A DNA stretch of 64,000 nucleotides, taken from assembly GCF_001633165.1 (NCBI RefSeq), contig NZ_CP015418.1, positions 1,481,001 to 1,545,000 of the forward strand, given 5' to 3'. The translations under genes and the position numbers were made by a program. Under the pieces are notes generated by a model. It saw only the letters and a program-made list of their open reading frames with translations. It did no database searches and was not told where the DNA came from. The DNA comes from Rhodovulum sulfidophilum DSM 1374. Its GTDB lineage: Bacteria > Pseudomonadota > Alphaproteobacteria > Rhodobacterales > Rhodobacteraceae. Every line of letters begins with the position of its first letter. Position 1 is the stretch's first letter. Of the stretch, positions 18,370-26,629 are shown one piece after another.

Positions 18370-18872
18370 GCCCGGCCGGAAGGGGCGTGTCGGTGGCGCC
18401 TGTCTCCGCCGGAATGAGAGCTGCGACCGGCTCGGCCCTCCAATTTAGTTTATCTTAATAAACTAATTGACAGGTAGGATTTCAGACGGCATCTACGGAG
18501 CATCTGACGCGTATGGATCGGTGCCCCAGTGCATCCATGCCGTCAGGTCGACGAAGGTTACGTGCCAGACTGCAATTCCGAGAGCCATGGGCGCCGCCCG
18601 CCACCGATGCGTTGAAGCCTCCCTTCGTCCGATAGCCAGCTTCCGATAGCCAGCTTCTGGTTGCCACAGGGTGTGAACGGGATTCTCGACAGGCCGGAAA
18701 TCCAGCGAATATCGGAAGATGCCGCGCGACCCCGGAGCGGGTTTCGCCGGTCGTGACCGCCATCGTGATGTGGCGGCAGGCATCGCGCGGCAGATCCGGC
18801 CGCGCGCCGGTTGGCTCTGTTTGTCCCGGAGAGACACGACATCCCAAGAAACAGTCAATATTCGGGACGAAC
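18370..18872 (+). other. Long leader region before the TonB receptor
   Basis: About 500 bp without a credible gene. It holds the palindrome at 18445-18466, a perfect TTGACA (18467-18472) abutting it, and a 14-bp tandem duplication (CCGATAGCCAGCTT at 18629-18642 and 18643-18656). If transcription starts near 18500, the receptor mRNA has a leader of roughly 370 nt. No known riboswitch was recognised. Confidence 0.45.
18445..18466. promoter_or_regulatory. Palindrome TTAGTTTAT-N4-ATAAACTAA
   Basis: Perfect 9-bp arms around CTTA, extended imperfectly by CAATT on the left and ATTG on the right. It directly precedes TTGACA, so a bound repressor would block a promoter reading toward the receptor gene. 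Its half-site recurs at 17660. Confidence 0.55.
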
Positions 18873-20969
18873 ATGATGCAAATACGTCTTTCCAGCCGCG
18901 CGGCGCTCATGGCCAGCGCGCTTGTTGCCCCGGTCTGCATTGCGCCGGGGACAGCCCTTGCCCAGCAGGGCCCCGACACGGGCTATTACCTGGGGGATAT
19001 CATCATCCGCGGCAATATCGCGGAGCGGTCCCTGAAGGATACCTCCAGTTCGGTCAGCGTTCTGGGGGATGAGGAGATCGAGGAAAAGTCCGCATCGGGG
19101 ACGGTCAACGAGGTCATCGCCGACACGCCGAACGTGCTCATTCCCGGCTCTACCAGCGCGCCCATCATCCGGGGGGTCGACACCGACGGCCCGCTGATCG
19201 GCGGCAACGCCTATCTGGCCAAGCCGCTGCCACGCGCGACGATGAGTATCGACGGGCGCTATGTCTCTTCGGTGGAGCTTGGCGCCGGCGGCGGCACGAC
19301 CTGGGATGTCGAGTCGATCGAGGTGTTCCGCGGGCCGCAGACAACCTCGCAGGGGGCCAACGCGATCGCGGGCGCGGTGGTGGTGACCACCAAGGATCCG
19401 ACCTTCGAGCCGGAATATTCCGCTCAGGCGGTCTATGGCAGCCGGAACAAGCGCAGGCTGTCCTTCGCGGCCTCCGGCCCGCTCAGCCAGGATTTCGCGG
19501 CGCGGCTTGCGCTGGATTACACCGGTCGCGACACCTTCGTCGATTACACCCACCCGGATTTCACCGAGCCGGATTTCGACTATGATTTCGCCTCGCTGAA
19601 CGGCCGCCTGAAGCTTTTGTGGGAACCGGCGGATATGCCGGGGCTGCGGGTCAAGCTGACCTATTCGCATACCGATCTGCACCGTCCCAGCAACGAGCAG
19701 GTGACCAAGCCCTATCGCGACCTCGATAATGCGAGTGATTACCAGGACTACATGGATGTGATCGCGGACGGGGTGGTGCTGGATACCCAGTACGACTTCG
19801 ACAACGGGATACGGCTGTCGAACCAGCTTCAGTATTCCGAAGCCGACTATGATTTTACCTTTGCCGCCCCCTATTCCGGCACCGCCGCGCGCGATTCCGC
19901 AACGCTCAGCAACGAGCTGAAGCTGACCCTGGGCCAGGGCGAGGATATCTGGAGCGGTGTTCTGGGGGTCTATTTCTCCGATGAGGATGCCGATGCGGAT
20001 TTCGCCAACAGCTATGAGGGGGTCCCGTTGGGCAGCGCCGATCTGTCCTACCGGACCCGCAGCCTCGCGCTGTTCGGCGAGGCGACCTGGCGCTTTGCCT
20101 CCGACTGGGCGCTGACCGGCGGGCTGCGCCTGCAACAGGACAGGATCGAAATCGAGGGCAAGACCAGCTATGTCGTGGACGAGAGGCTCGATTATGACGA
20201 GACCTTTACCGAAATCCTGCCGGCGCTGACGCTTTCGCATGACCTCAATTCCGACTGGACGCTGGGCGCCACGGTCAGCAAGGGCTATCTGCCCGGCGGC
20301 TCGGGCACCAATTTCCATGGCAAGGAGTATTACGAGTTCGACCCCGAGACGGCTTTGAATTCCGAGATCTTCCTCCGGGGGAGCGCGCTTGACGGGGCGC
20401 TCGATGTCTCAGCCAACCTGTTTTACACCAAATACAGGGATATCCAGCGGTCGGTGATCAACTGCCTGAACGCCGATTGCAGCGTGACGCAGGGCTCGAT
20501 GATCGTGAACGGCGAGCGCGCCCATGCCTATGGCTTCGAGTTGAGCGCCGATTATCAGGCGAGTTCGACCTTGCGCCTGTCGGGCGATATCGGGGCGTTG
20601 CAGACCGAGGTGACCGAGTTCAGCGATCATGACGGCACCAAATACGAAGGCAACGAGTTCGCGCGCTCTCCGGGCTATTCTGTCGGACTTGGCGCGGCCT
20701 GGGACATCACGCCGGATGTGACGCTTCAGGGCGACATGCGCTATGTCGACGGCTATTACAGCGACGACACCAATGAGCCCGCTGCCGAGGTCGATGGCTA
20801 TGCGCTTGCCAATATGCGCCTGAGCTACCGCCCGCGCGACGGGGTCGAGTATTTCGCCTATGTGAATAACGTTTTCGACAACCGCGCCGCGCTGTCGGTC
20901 AGCACGAACGACGCGGCGGAAATCGCCCAGCCGCGCGAATTGGGCCTCGGCCTCCGGGTGACGTTCTGA
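18873..20969 (+). CDS. TonB-dependent ferric-siderophore receptor
   Basis: 698 residues from the ATG at 18873 (an adjacent ATG lies at 18876), preceded by GGGA. A signal peptide ends near APGTALA (about residue 28). The plug domain shows NEVIADTPNVLIPGST, APIIRGVDTDG and VFRGPQTTSQGANAIAGAV. The remainder is a 22-strand beta-barrel with alternating aromatic strands and a C-terminal Phe (GLGLRVTF), the recognition end for the BAM machinery. It should carry ferric siderophore across the outer membrane to the binding protein encoded by the minus-strand operon. The longer upstream frame is rejected because its N-terminus would hide the signal peptide. Confidence 0.95.
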   Translation: MMQIRLSSRAALMASALVAPVCIAPGTALAQQGPDTGYYLGDIIIRGNIAERSLKDTSSSVSVLGDEEIEEKSASGTVNEVIADTPNVLIPGSTSAPIIRGVDTDGPLIGGNAYLAKPLPRATMSIDGRYVSSVELGAGGGTTWDVESIEVFRGPQTTSQGANAIAGAVVVTTKDPTFEPEYSAQAVYGSRNKRRLSFAASGPLSQDFAARLALDYTGRDTFVDYTHPDFTEPDFDYDFASLNGRLKLLWEPADMPGLRVKLTYSHTDLHRPSNEQVTKPYRDLDNASDYQDYMDVIADGVVLDTQYDFDNGIRLSNQLQYSEADYDFTFAAPYSGTAARDSATLSNELKLTLGQGEDIWSGVLGVYFSDEDADADFANSYEGVPLGSADLSYRTRSLALFGEATWRFASDWALTGGLRLQQDRIEIEGKTSYVVDERLDYDETFTEILPALTLSHDLNSDWTLGATVSKGYLPGGSGTNFHGKEYYEFDPETALNSEIFLRGSALDGALDVSANLFYTKYRDIQRSVINCLNADCSVTQGSMIVNGERAHAYGFELSADYQASSTLRLSGDIGALQTEVTEFSDHDGTKYEGNEFARSPGYSVGLGAAWDITPDVTLQGDMRYVDGYYSDDTNEPAAEVDGYALANMRLSYRPRDGVEYFAYVNNVFDNRAALSVSTNDAAEIAQPRELGLGLRVTF

Positions 20970-21022
20970 ACGCCTGCGCGCAGGCCGGGTGGTCCGGTCC
21001 GCGCGCTGGTTTCGCCTTGCAG

Positions 21023-21051
21023 CGCGGCGCCCGCCCGGGCGCCGCGTTTTT
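21023..21051 (+). terminator. Rho-independent terminator of the receptor gene
   Basis: CGCGGCGCCCG-CC-CGGGCGCCGCG, a perfect 11-bp stem, is followed directly by TTTTT. It lies 54 bp after the receptor stop codon. Confidence 0.9.
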
Positions 21052-21216
21052 CATCTCGGGCGATGGCCGCCGCCCGGTGGGCAACGATGTCCCTGATCCC
21101 CAAGGTTTGGTATGTTATAAGGTCGTTCACCCCCGCGAGCGGAGGCAGGCTGTCGAGGGCTGCTGTCAGCGCGGCATGGCGGGGTACTCCTTTCCCAAGA
21201 TAGCATGGAAAGAAGG

Positions 21217-21459
21217 CTAAGTAGACAGTTCGGGCGCACGGTGTTGGAGGAGGTCTCCCGCGTGAAGATGTGCGCGGTCCTTTACTAGTCCGTCGAGGCG
21301 CTCCTCGCCGGCGTACAGCCGGTCGAACTCAGCATCCAACGAGCGCAGCGCATCGTTGACGACGGACCTGATCTTGCGCAGCAGATGCCTTGCGGTATTG
21401 TGCTCCTCGAGATCGACGTAACTGAATAGCGATCCCGTCACCTTGTCCGATCCGTGCAT
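21217..21459 (-). pseudogene. 5' fragment of an IS5/IS1182-type transposase
   Basis: From the ATG at 21459 the minus strand reads GSLFSYVDLEEHNTARHLL, then RKIRSVVNDALRSLDAEFD, the conserved N-terminus (DUF772 region) of a DDE transposase common in Rhodobacteraceae. Similarity fades after about 55 codons (LYAGEERL), and the rest of the gene is absent. The element's outer end is seen upstream at 21521-21538. Confidence 0.8.
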
Positions 21460-21520
21460 CGCCGTCTCCGACCCTGCCGTGGTGGCGATGAACCATGTTC
21501 CACGAAGGGCGTCGAGGCCG

Positions 21521-21538
21521 GAGTTTTTCAGCAGCCTG
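21521..21538. repeat. Terminal inverted repeat of the left IS5-type relic
   Basis: On the minus strand, CAGGCTGCTGAAAAACTC points into the transposase fragment. It matches the end at 23475 (CAGGTCGTTGAAAAGGAT read inward) at 11 of the first 14 positions. It directly abuts the stop codon of the chemoreceptor gene; the bases outside it are TTAG on the plus strand. Confidence 0.65.
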
Positions 21539-23098
21539 TTAGGAGATCTGGCAGAGAAGTGGCGCTGAATTCTCATTCTCGGCGGCATTTTGAAATTCCG
21601 CCACAATCTCGCTAAGCAAATTTGTTGCGGCGGTCAAAGCTGTCGTTGCAGCAGACGTTTCTTCAAACATTGCTGCATTCTGCTGTGTAAGCTGATCAAG
21701 CTCACCCATGGTATGTTTCAAATCGGCGATTCCTTGTGAGTGGGTCCCGACCGTCGATGCAATGTTCTGCATGGAGTCAGATGCCTTGCGCACCGCTTCT
21801 AGAACACCACGAAGGACGGTGCCGGCGTTGTCGACGAGTTCCACACCGTTTTGAACCTGCCGGGCGCTATCGTTTATGAGAGCACTGATTTCGCGGGCCG
21901 CATCCGAAGAACGGCCAGCAAGCGCACGAACTTCCGATGCGACAACAGCGAAGCCTTGACCGGCCGACCCCGCACGCGCGGCCTCGACCCCGGCATTGAG
22001 CGCAAGGAGGTTGGTCTGAAACGCTACGTCTTCAATCAAATCGACAACTGACAGGATCTGGCCTGAGCTGCTCCTGATTTGACCCATTGCGTCCAACGCA
22101 CCGTCGACTACTTTCATGCCGTTTTCCGCATCGGCTCTCATCTCGGCCGTCGTCATCGCGACCTGCCGGGCGTCTTCTGATGCGGAGGACATGACCTCAC
22201 TGATTGCATCAATACGCGAGGTCACACTTCCCAGAGCGTGCGCCTGATCCTCTGTCCGTTTGGCAAGTTTCTCGGATGCCGAGGCAATGTTTCTTGTATC
22301 CGACTTGATTGAATCCGCGTTTTCCTGGACGCTGAACATGGCGGCCGACAACGAGTTGACAGCGCTGTTGAATTCGTTCCGCAGCGGTTCGAACTGATCC
22401 GGAAAGATCGTCTCTATGCGTGTCGCAAGGTCCCCTTTGGCCAATTTGGTCAAAGCCGCGCTGAACCGCTCCATGACATTGAGCTGCTCGGCTTCCTTTT
22501 GGGTCAAATTCAGTTGCAGCTCTTGAGAGCTTGCCAACGCATCGGATAGCCTTGCTGCCTCTTGCTCGATCTGGTCACGCTGACTGAGCTGCATGCGCAA
22601 AAGGTAAAGCAGACCTCCGGTTTCGGCTACCCACACGGTGCCGTGTAGCGCCAGGCGCCCCAAATCAACCAGCAAGCCGCTACTCGGATAAATCAGCGTC
22701 GGCAGAAAAAACGTCAGCAGTGCGTGATGAACAATGACGATTCCTGAAGCGGAGAGAAGCGCCCGCTGGTCCTGCAGGATAACCAGTACCGCCAGCACGG
22801 CAAAATAGATCAGGTGGGAGTCAAGTTGCCAAGGGTTTCCGGCCAGTGCCGCAGTCAGCAGAGGCAATTGACCCATCGCACCAAGCGACACTGCGATCCG
22901 CGCCATACTCCCGCCACGGCGCTGAAGGCCGATGGTCACCGCGGCAATCGCGAGAGACATCGCCAGAAACGGCCACGGAGACAAGCCCGCCAACCAAGCA
23001 CCGATCGCCGGAACGGGCGTTAGCAGAACGTTGAGATAGCCAATCAGGCGTAGACCTTTTGCCTGCGCAATTTCCAGGGAAGAGGTGGAATCGGCCAT
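21539..23098 (-). CDS. Methyl-accepting chemotaxis protein
   Basis: 519 residues from the ATG at 23098, with GTGGAG 6 nt upstream. The N-terminal ~170 residues are a multi-helix membrane domain (about six segments) rather than the usual periplasmic ligand domain flanked by two helices, so it may sense a membrane-linked or cytoplasmic cue. A HAMP-like linker (LAKGDLATRIE, about residue 225) leads to the coiled-coil signalling domain with FQTNLLALNAGVEAARAG and QGFAVVASEVRALA. No CheB/CheR-binding pentapeptide tail is seen; the chain ends NSAPLLCQIS. The stop codon sits exactly at the end of the left IS relic. It is preceded by a small exported-protein gene, probably co-transcribed. Confidence 0.93.
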   Translation of the reverse strand: MADSTSSLEIAQAKGLRLIGYLNVLLTPVPAIGAWLAGLSPWPFLAMSLAIAAVTIGLQRRGGSMARIAVSLGAMGQLPLLTAALAGNPWQLDSHLIYFAVLAVLVILQDQRALLSASGIVIVHHALLTFFLPTLIYPSSGLLVDLGRLALHGTVWVAETGGLLYLLRMQLSQRDQIEQEAARLSDALASSQELQLNLTQKEAEQLNVMERFSAALTKLAKGDLATRIETIFPDQFEPLRNEFNSAVNSLSAAMFSVQENADSIKSDTRNIASASEKLAKRTEDQAHALGSVTSRIDAISEVMSSASEDARQVAMTTAEMRADAENGMKVVDGALDAMGQIRSSSGQILSVVDLIEDVAFQTNLLALNAGVEAARAGSAGQGFAVVASEVRALAGRSSDAAREISALINDSARQVQNGVELVDNAGTVLRGVLEAVRKASDSMQNIASTVGTHSQGIADLKHTMGELDQLTQQNAAMFEETSAATTALTAATNLLSEIVAEFQNAAENENSAPLLCQIS

Positions 23099-23099
23099 T

Positions 23100-23399
23100 T
23101 TAAACTCCACAAAGTTGCGCTGCGATCGCGCCGTCGAGGACCAACCATGCACCTTCGGTTTTCAGACGCTCGGGAAAGTCCTCTGGATGGTCGTCTGCAA
23201 CGGCGAGCAGGGCGAACGGCGCGCGCGTCGGGCCGATGGGGCGTCCGCCCGCACGCCGCAGGATGTCAGGCAAGCCGTTCATGGGGCCGACAACAAGAAG
23301 TGTGGTCGCTGTTTGAATGGGACGACCAGTTAACGCCAATACGGGCGCCGCGACCAAGGGCCCCAGGATCAAACATATCATTGCGACGACGCGCATCAC
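23100..23399 (-). CDS. Small exported or membrane-anchored protein of unknown function
   Basis: 99 residues. The first ~25 are hydrophobic (VVAMICLILGPLVAAPVLAL), a signal peptide or anchor, followed by a globular part (ATTLLVVGPMNGLPDILRRA, later EDFPERLKTEGAWLVLDG). The stop codon lies one base before the chemoreceptor ATG, so the two are very likely co-translated. I do not recognise the family. As a periplasmic partner of a receptor that lacks its own periplasmic domain it would make sense, but that is inference. Confidence 0.65.
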   Translation of the reverse strand: MMRVVAMICLILGPLVAAPVLALTGRPIQTATTLLVVGPMNGLPDILRRAGGRPIGPTRAPFALLAVADDHPEDFPERLKTEGAWLVLDGAIAAQLCGV

Positions 23400-23470
23400 G
23401 ACCTTCCCAAAAGAATCACTCGGTCTCTTAGAGATAGGGTCGTGTAATTACCTTGCGATTAACATTCTGC

Positions 23471-23895
23471 CTAGCAGGTCGTTGAAAAGGATCCGTTAGA
23501 GAAACACTTTCCACGGAATTGTCGATTTGTTTGCGAATTGGGGTCTCGGGTTCGGCCCGAATGCTCTCTTTTCGGCTTCAGGCAGCGAGCAGTTTCGGCA
23601 ATCCTCGCGAGATTGCAGGTCGTCATCGAAAGCGTGAATCGGTCCCGTACGCGCTCGATGCCGCGATACATGGTCTGCGCCATGCCGCCGATGGCTTCGG
23701 CCAAGCCGAAGGGGTCCTCGAACTTCTTCCGGCGCCTCTCAGATTTCGCATAGTCTGGGTGCCGGCTGGTTCTGCCATCGATTGGGGAGTGGCGAGACTT
23801 CTGTGCGACAGGCAGTGTGAACGCCGTCTGGTGCAGCTCGGCGACAAAGCCGACGATGCCCCAGCCACGGCAACGCGCTATCGAAACTGCGCCAT
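23471..23895 (-). pseudogene. 3' fragment of an IS5/IS1182-type transposase
   Basis: The minus strand reads VAQKSRHSPIDGRTSRHPDY, KKFEDPFGLAEAIGGMAQT and MYRGIERVRDRF, the conserved C-terminus of the same transposase type whose N-terminus lies at 21217-21459. The upstream two thirds of the gene are missing; the fragment begins next to the SDR stop codon. The inner terminal repeat is at 23475-23492 (CAGGTCGTTGAAAAGGAT read on the plus strand), flanked by CTAG. The gap 23400-23470 holds nothing else apart from the promoter for the small protein. Confidence 0.8.
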
Positions 23896-24678
23896 TCAAG
23901 TTTCTAGGTTACCGGTCTGCGTCATGCCAGATGCAACATAGCCGCCATCGACGGTTAGGACTTCGCCGTTTACATATGACGCTGCGGGGCTTGCAAGAAA
24001 AGCGACCGCTTCGGCGATATCCTCTGGCTGGCCACGACGGCGCGCCGGGATCATCTCCAGAACGCGCTTCCAGGTATCTTCGCTATAGGCCGCCAGCGTC
24101 ATCGGGGTTTCGATAATTCCCGGCGCGATGGCATTTGCCGTGATGCTTCTGGAGCCCAGTTCCAAGGCAAATTGCCGTGTGAGACCGATGATCGCGGCCT
24201 TCGACGTCCCATAGGCGGTCCGTCCGACACCGGCGCGCAGACCGGAGATGGAGGCGATGTTTATGATCCGGCCATAACCGCGCTCTGCCATGCCGCGGGC
24301 GATATGCTGGCTCACCCGAAAGGTGCCGGTGACATTGACATCCATGATCCTGTTCCAGCTCTCGGGGGCGAAATCCAGAAGCGGCTCGACCAGGATGAGC
24401 CCGGCGCTGTTCACCAGAATGTCGATGGGACCAAGCTGCTCTTCGGCCTGTGCAACGACGCCTGGCAGAACGCCGGCATCCGCGACATCATGGGCAAGCG
24501 CGATTGCCTCCCCCCCTTGCGACCGGATCGCCTGCGCGACCTCTTCGGCCGCCTCGAACCTCAGGTCGGCCACGGCCACGCGGGCCCCGAGGGCCGCCAG
24601 CCGCAGGGCGCTGGCACGCCCGATGCCGGAGCCGCCGCCGGTGATGAAGGCGGTGCCGTAATCTGTGCGCTGTGTCAT
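23896..24678 (-). CDS. SDR-family NAD(P)-dependent oxidoreductase
   Basis: 260 residues from the ATG at 24678, with AGGAG 7 nt upstream. The Rossmann motif TGGGSGIG, a variant NSAG in place of NNAG, Ser in IASISG and the catalytic YGTSK are all present, then PGIIETPM. Its C-terminus (DGGYVASGMTQTGNLET) is a few residues longer than most relatives and abuts the IS relic, so the last residues may derive from the insertion. It is the last gene of the six-gene catabolic operon and probably oxidises a hydroxyacyl or alcohol intermediate; the substrate is unknown. Confidence 0.92.
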   Translation of the reverse strand: MTQRTDYGTAFITGGGSGIGRASALRLAALGARVAVADLRFEAAEEVAQAIRSQGGEAIALAHDVADAGVLPGVVAQAEEQLGPIDILVNSAGLILVEPLLDFAPESWNRIMDVNVTGTFRVSQHIARGMAERGYGRIINIASISGLRAGVGRTAYGTSKAAIIGLTRQFALELGSRSITANAIAPGIIETPMTLAAYSEDTWKRVLEMIPARRRGQPEDIAEAVAFLASPAASYVNGEVLTVDGGYVASGMTQTGNLET

Positions 24679-24692
24679 GGGGATCTCCTGTC

Positions 24693-26009
24693 TTATCGGG
24701 CCATCATCGTGTCGGGCAGCCAGGTGATGAGCGCGGGGAAGGCGAACAGCAGGACGATGGTCACCATCTCGATCGCAACGAACCAGAGTGCGCCCCGGAA
24801 CACATCCGGCAGGGGCGTTTCGCGGTCGATGCCCGCGATCACGAAACAATTGAGGCCGACAGGCGGCGTGATCAGCCCGATCTCGCACATTTTCACGCAG
24901 AGAATGCCGAACCAGATCGGATCGAAGCCAAGCCCCGAGACCGTTGGAAACACGATGGGCAGGGTTATGACCATCATCGAGAAGGCATCGAGGAACATTC
25001 CGAGCGGGATATAGAGCAACAACAGCACGGCGACGATCAGATGGGGCGGGATGCCGCTTTCGGTGATGGTCTCGGCGATCATCTGCGGCACCTGAACGAG
25101 GGTCAGGAAAAAGCTGAAGATACCCGCGCCGATCATGGTGAAGAGGATCATCACCGTGGTGGTGGCCGTCGAGCGGAAGCTCTCGGACAGGTAGTGACCG
25201 AGATGCCCGCGCGCCGATTTCGCGAAGACCAGCATGAACAGGGCGGCCAGCGCACCTATGGCACCGGCTTCGGTCGGGGTGACGAGGCCAAGGTAAATCC
25301 CGCCCAGCACGATCGCGAACAGGACGACCACCTGCCAGGCCTGCGTCGTCGATGACAGCCTCTCCCCCCAGGAGGCCTTGGGCGCGCGGGTGGAATGGTG
25401 CTGCACCCGGCGGCCGATCAGGGCGACGCCGATCATGAAGGCGGCCGTGGTGATGAGGCCGGGGATGAACCCGGCGATCAGCATCTTGCCGGCAGAGACT
25501 TCGGTCAGGGCGGCGTAGAAGATCAACAGGACAGAGGGCGGGATCAGGACGCCCAGCACGCCACCAGCCGCCACCGCCCCGGCCGAAAGGCGCGGATCGT
25601 AGCCCTTTTCCTTCATTTCGGGGATGGCGACCGCCCCCACCGTGGCCGCCGTCGCCACCGACGAGCCCGAGGTCGCGGCAAAACCGGCAGAGGTCAGGAT
25701 GCTCGCCATTGCCAGCCCGCCGCTCAGATGCCCGACCCATTTATTGGCGACATGGAACAGGCGTTTGCCGACCTGCGCATGATGCGCGAAGGCCCCCATG
25801 AGGATGAAAAGCGGGATGACCGTGAGCGCGTAGTTGGCGGTATGGCTGAAGGAGAAGGATTTCAGCCGCGCAAGCAGGAAGCCCAGGTTTTCCACCATGA
25901 CGATGCCGAAGGCCCCCGAGAGCGCCAATGCGGCGAAGACCGGAGCGCCCAGGGCCATGAGGAAGAAGATCAGCCCGACGGCGAGCAGGGTGATGAGCGT
26001 CACATCCAT
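24693..26009 (-). CDS. TRAP transporter large permease (DctM-like), cluster 1
   Basis: 438 residues with about 12 membrane helices and the family signatures TSGSSVATAATVGAVAIPEM and PPVGLNCFVIAGI. It is the proton/sodium-driven channel subunit of a tripartite uptake system whose small subunit and binding protein are encoded just upstream. The 73-bp gap to the DctQ gene is the largest within the operon. The overlapping open frame to the left on the same strand is a shadow. Confidence 0.95.
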   Translation of the reverse strand: MDVTLITLLAVGLIFFLMALGAPVFAALALSGAFGIVMVENLGFLLARLKSFSFSHTANYALTVIPLFILMGAFAHHAQVGKRLFHVANKWVGHLSGGLAMASILTSAGFAATSGSSVATAATVGAVAIPEMKEKGYDPRLSAGAVAAGGVLGVLIPPSVLLIFYAALTEVSAGKMLIAGFIPGLITTAAFMIGVALIGRRVQHHSTRAPKASWGERLSSTTQAWQVVVLFAIVLGGIYLGLVTPTEAGAIGALAALFMLVFAKSARGHLGHYLSESFRSTATTTVMILFTMIGAGIFSFFLTLVQVPQMIAETITESGIPPHLIVAVLLLLYIPLGMFLDAFSMMVITLPIVFPTVSGLGFDPIWFGILCVKMCEIGLITPPVGLNCFVIAGIDRETPLPDVFRGALWFVAIEMVTIVLLFAFPALITWLPDTMMAR

Positions 26010-26082
26010 TGTCGATGTCCTGTGAAATGCTGGGTCGCGATCCCGGTGACATGCCTCCGGGATCTCTCGGGCCGCGTCCTGC

Positions 26083-26625
26083 TCATTGCAGGGGCTTGTC
26101 TCCCGGGCCGGAGCGCAAGCTGTCGATATGCGGCAGCTCGATCTGCTTCAGCGCGATGCGCAGGCTGTGAAGGGCAGCTTGCAGCGCCGCAAACCAGAGC
26201 CCCCCGGCCACCGCGATCTTTGCCCACCAGATCGGCACCTGGAAATACCCCCAGCGGAACTCCCTGATCGAGAAGGAGTAAGCCGCCTCCTGTGTTGCGG
26301 GCCAGGCCAGCATCAGGAAGGTCAGGGCGGCAAACAGCCAGGCCAGTGCCGTGCATCCGCGCGAAAACGGCCCGGGCAGGGCATCGGTCATCATGGTGAC
26401 CCGGATGTGACCGTCATCGAGCAGGGTCGCCCCCAGCCCCATGAAGACCACCATCACCATGGACATTTCCGTCATCTCGAAAAGCCCCGGCACGGCACGG
26501 CCGAAGGTGGCGCGGGCCACCACATCCACTGTGATGGCCACCATCATGAAGGCGAGGAACCCCAGCGCCACCCATGATGTGATCCGGGCAAGTCCGTCGA
26601 ACAGGCGGTTCAGGCGTGCCAGCAT
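26083..26625 (-). CDS. TRAP transporter small permease (DctQ-like), cluster 1
   Basis: 180 residues, four membrane helices, with VDVVARATFGRAVPGLFEM at the place of the usual RY-type motif after helix 1. It docks the large permease and starts 4 bp after the stop of the binding-protein gene. Confidence 0.92.
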   Translation of the reverse strand: MLARLNRLFDGLARITSWVALGFLAFMMVAITVDVVARATFGRAVPGLFEMTEMSMVMVVFMGLGATLLDDGHIRVTMMTDALPGPFSRGCTALAWLFAALTFLMLAWPATQEAAYSFSIREFRWGYFQVPIWWAKIAVAGGLWFAALQAALHSLRIALKQIELPHIDSLRSGPGDKPLQ

Positions 26626-26629
26626 CGAC

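Noticed and set aside
18482..18979. Minus-strand frames in the receptor leader
   Set aside because: Overlapping in several frames with no coding character; they would hide the receptor start.
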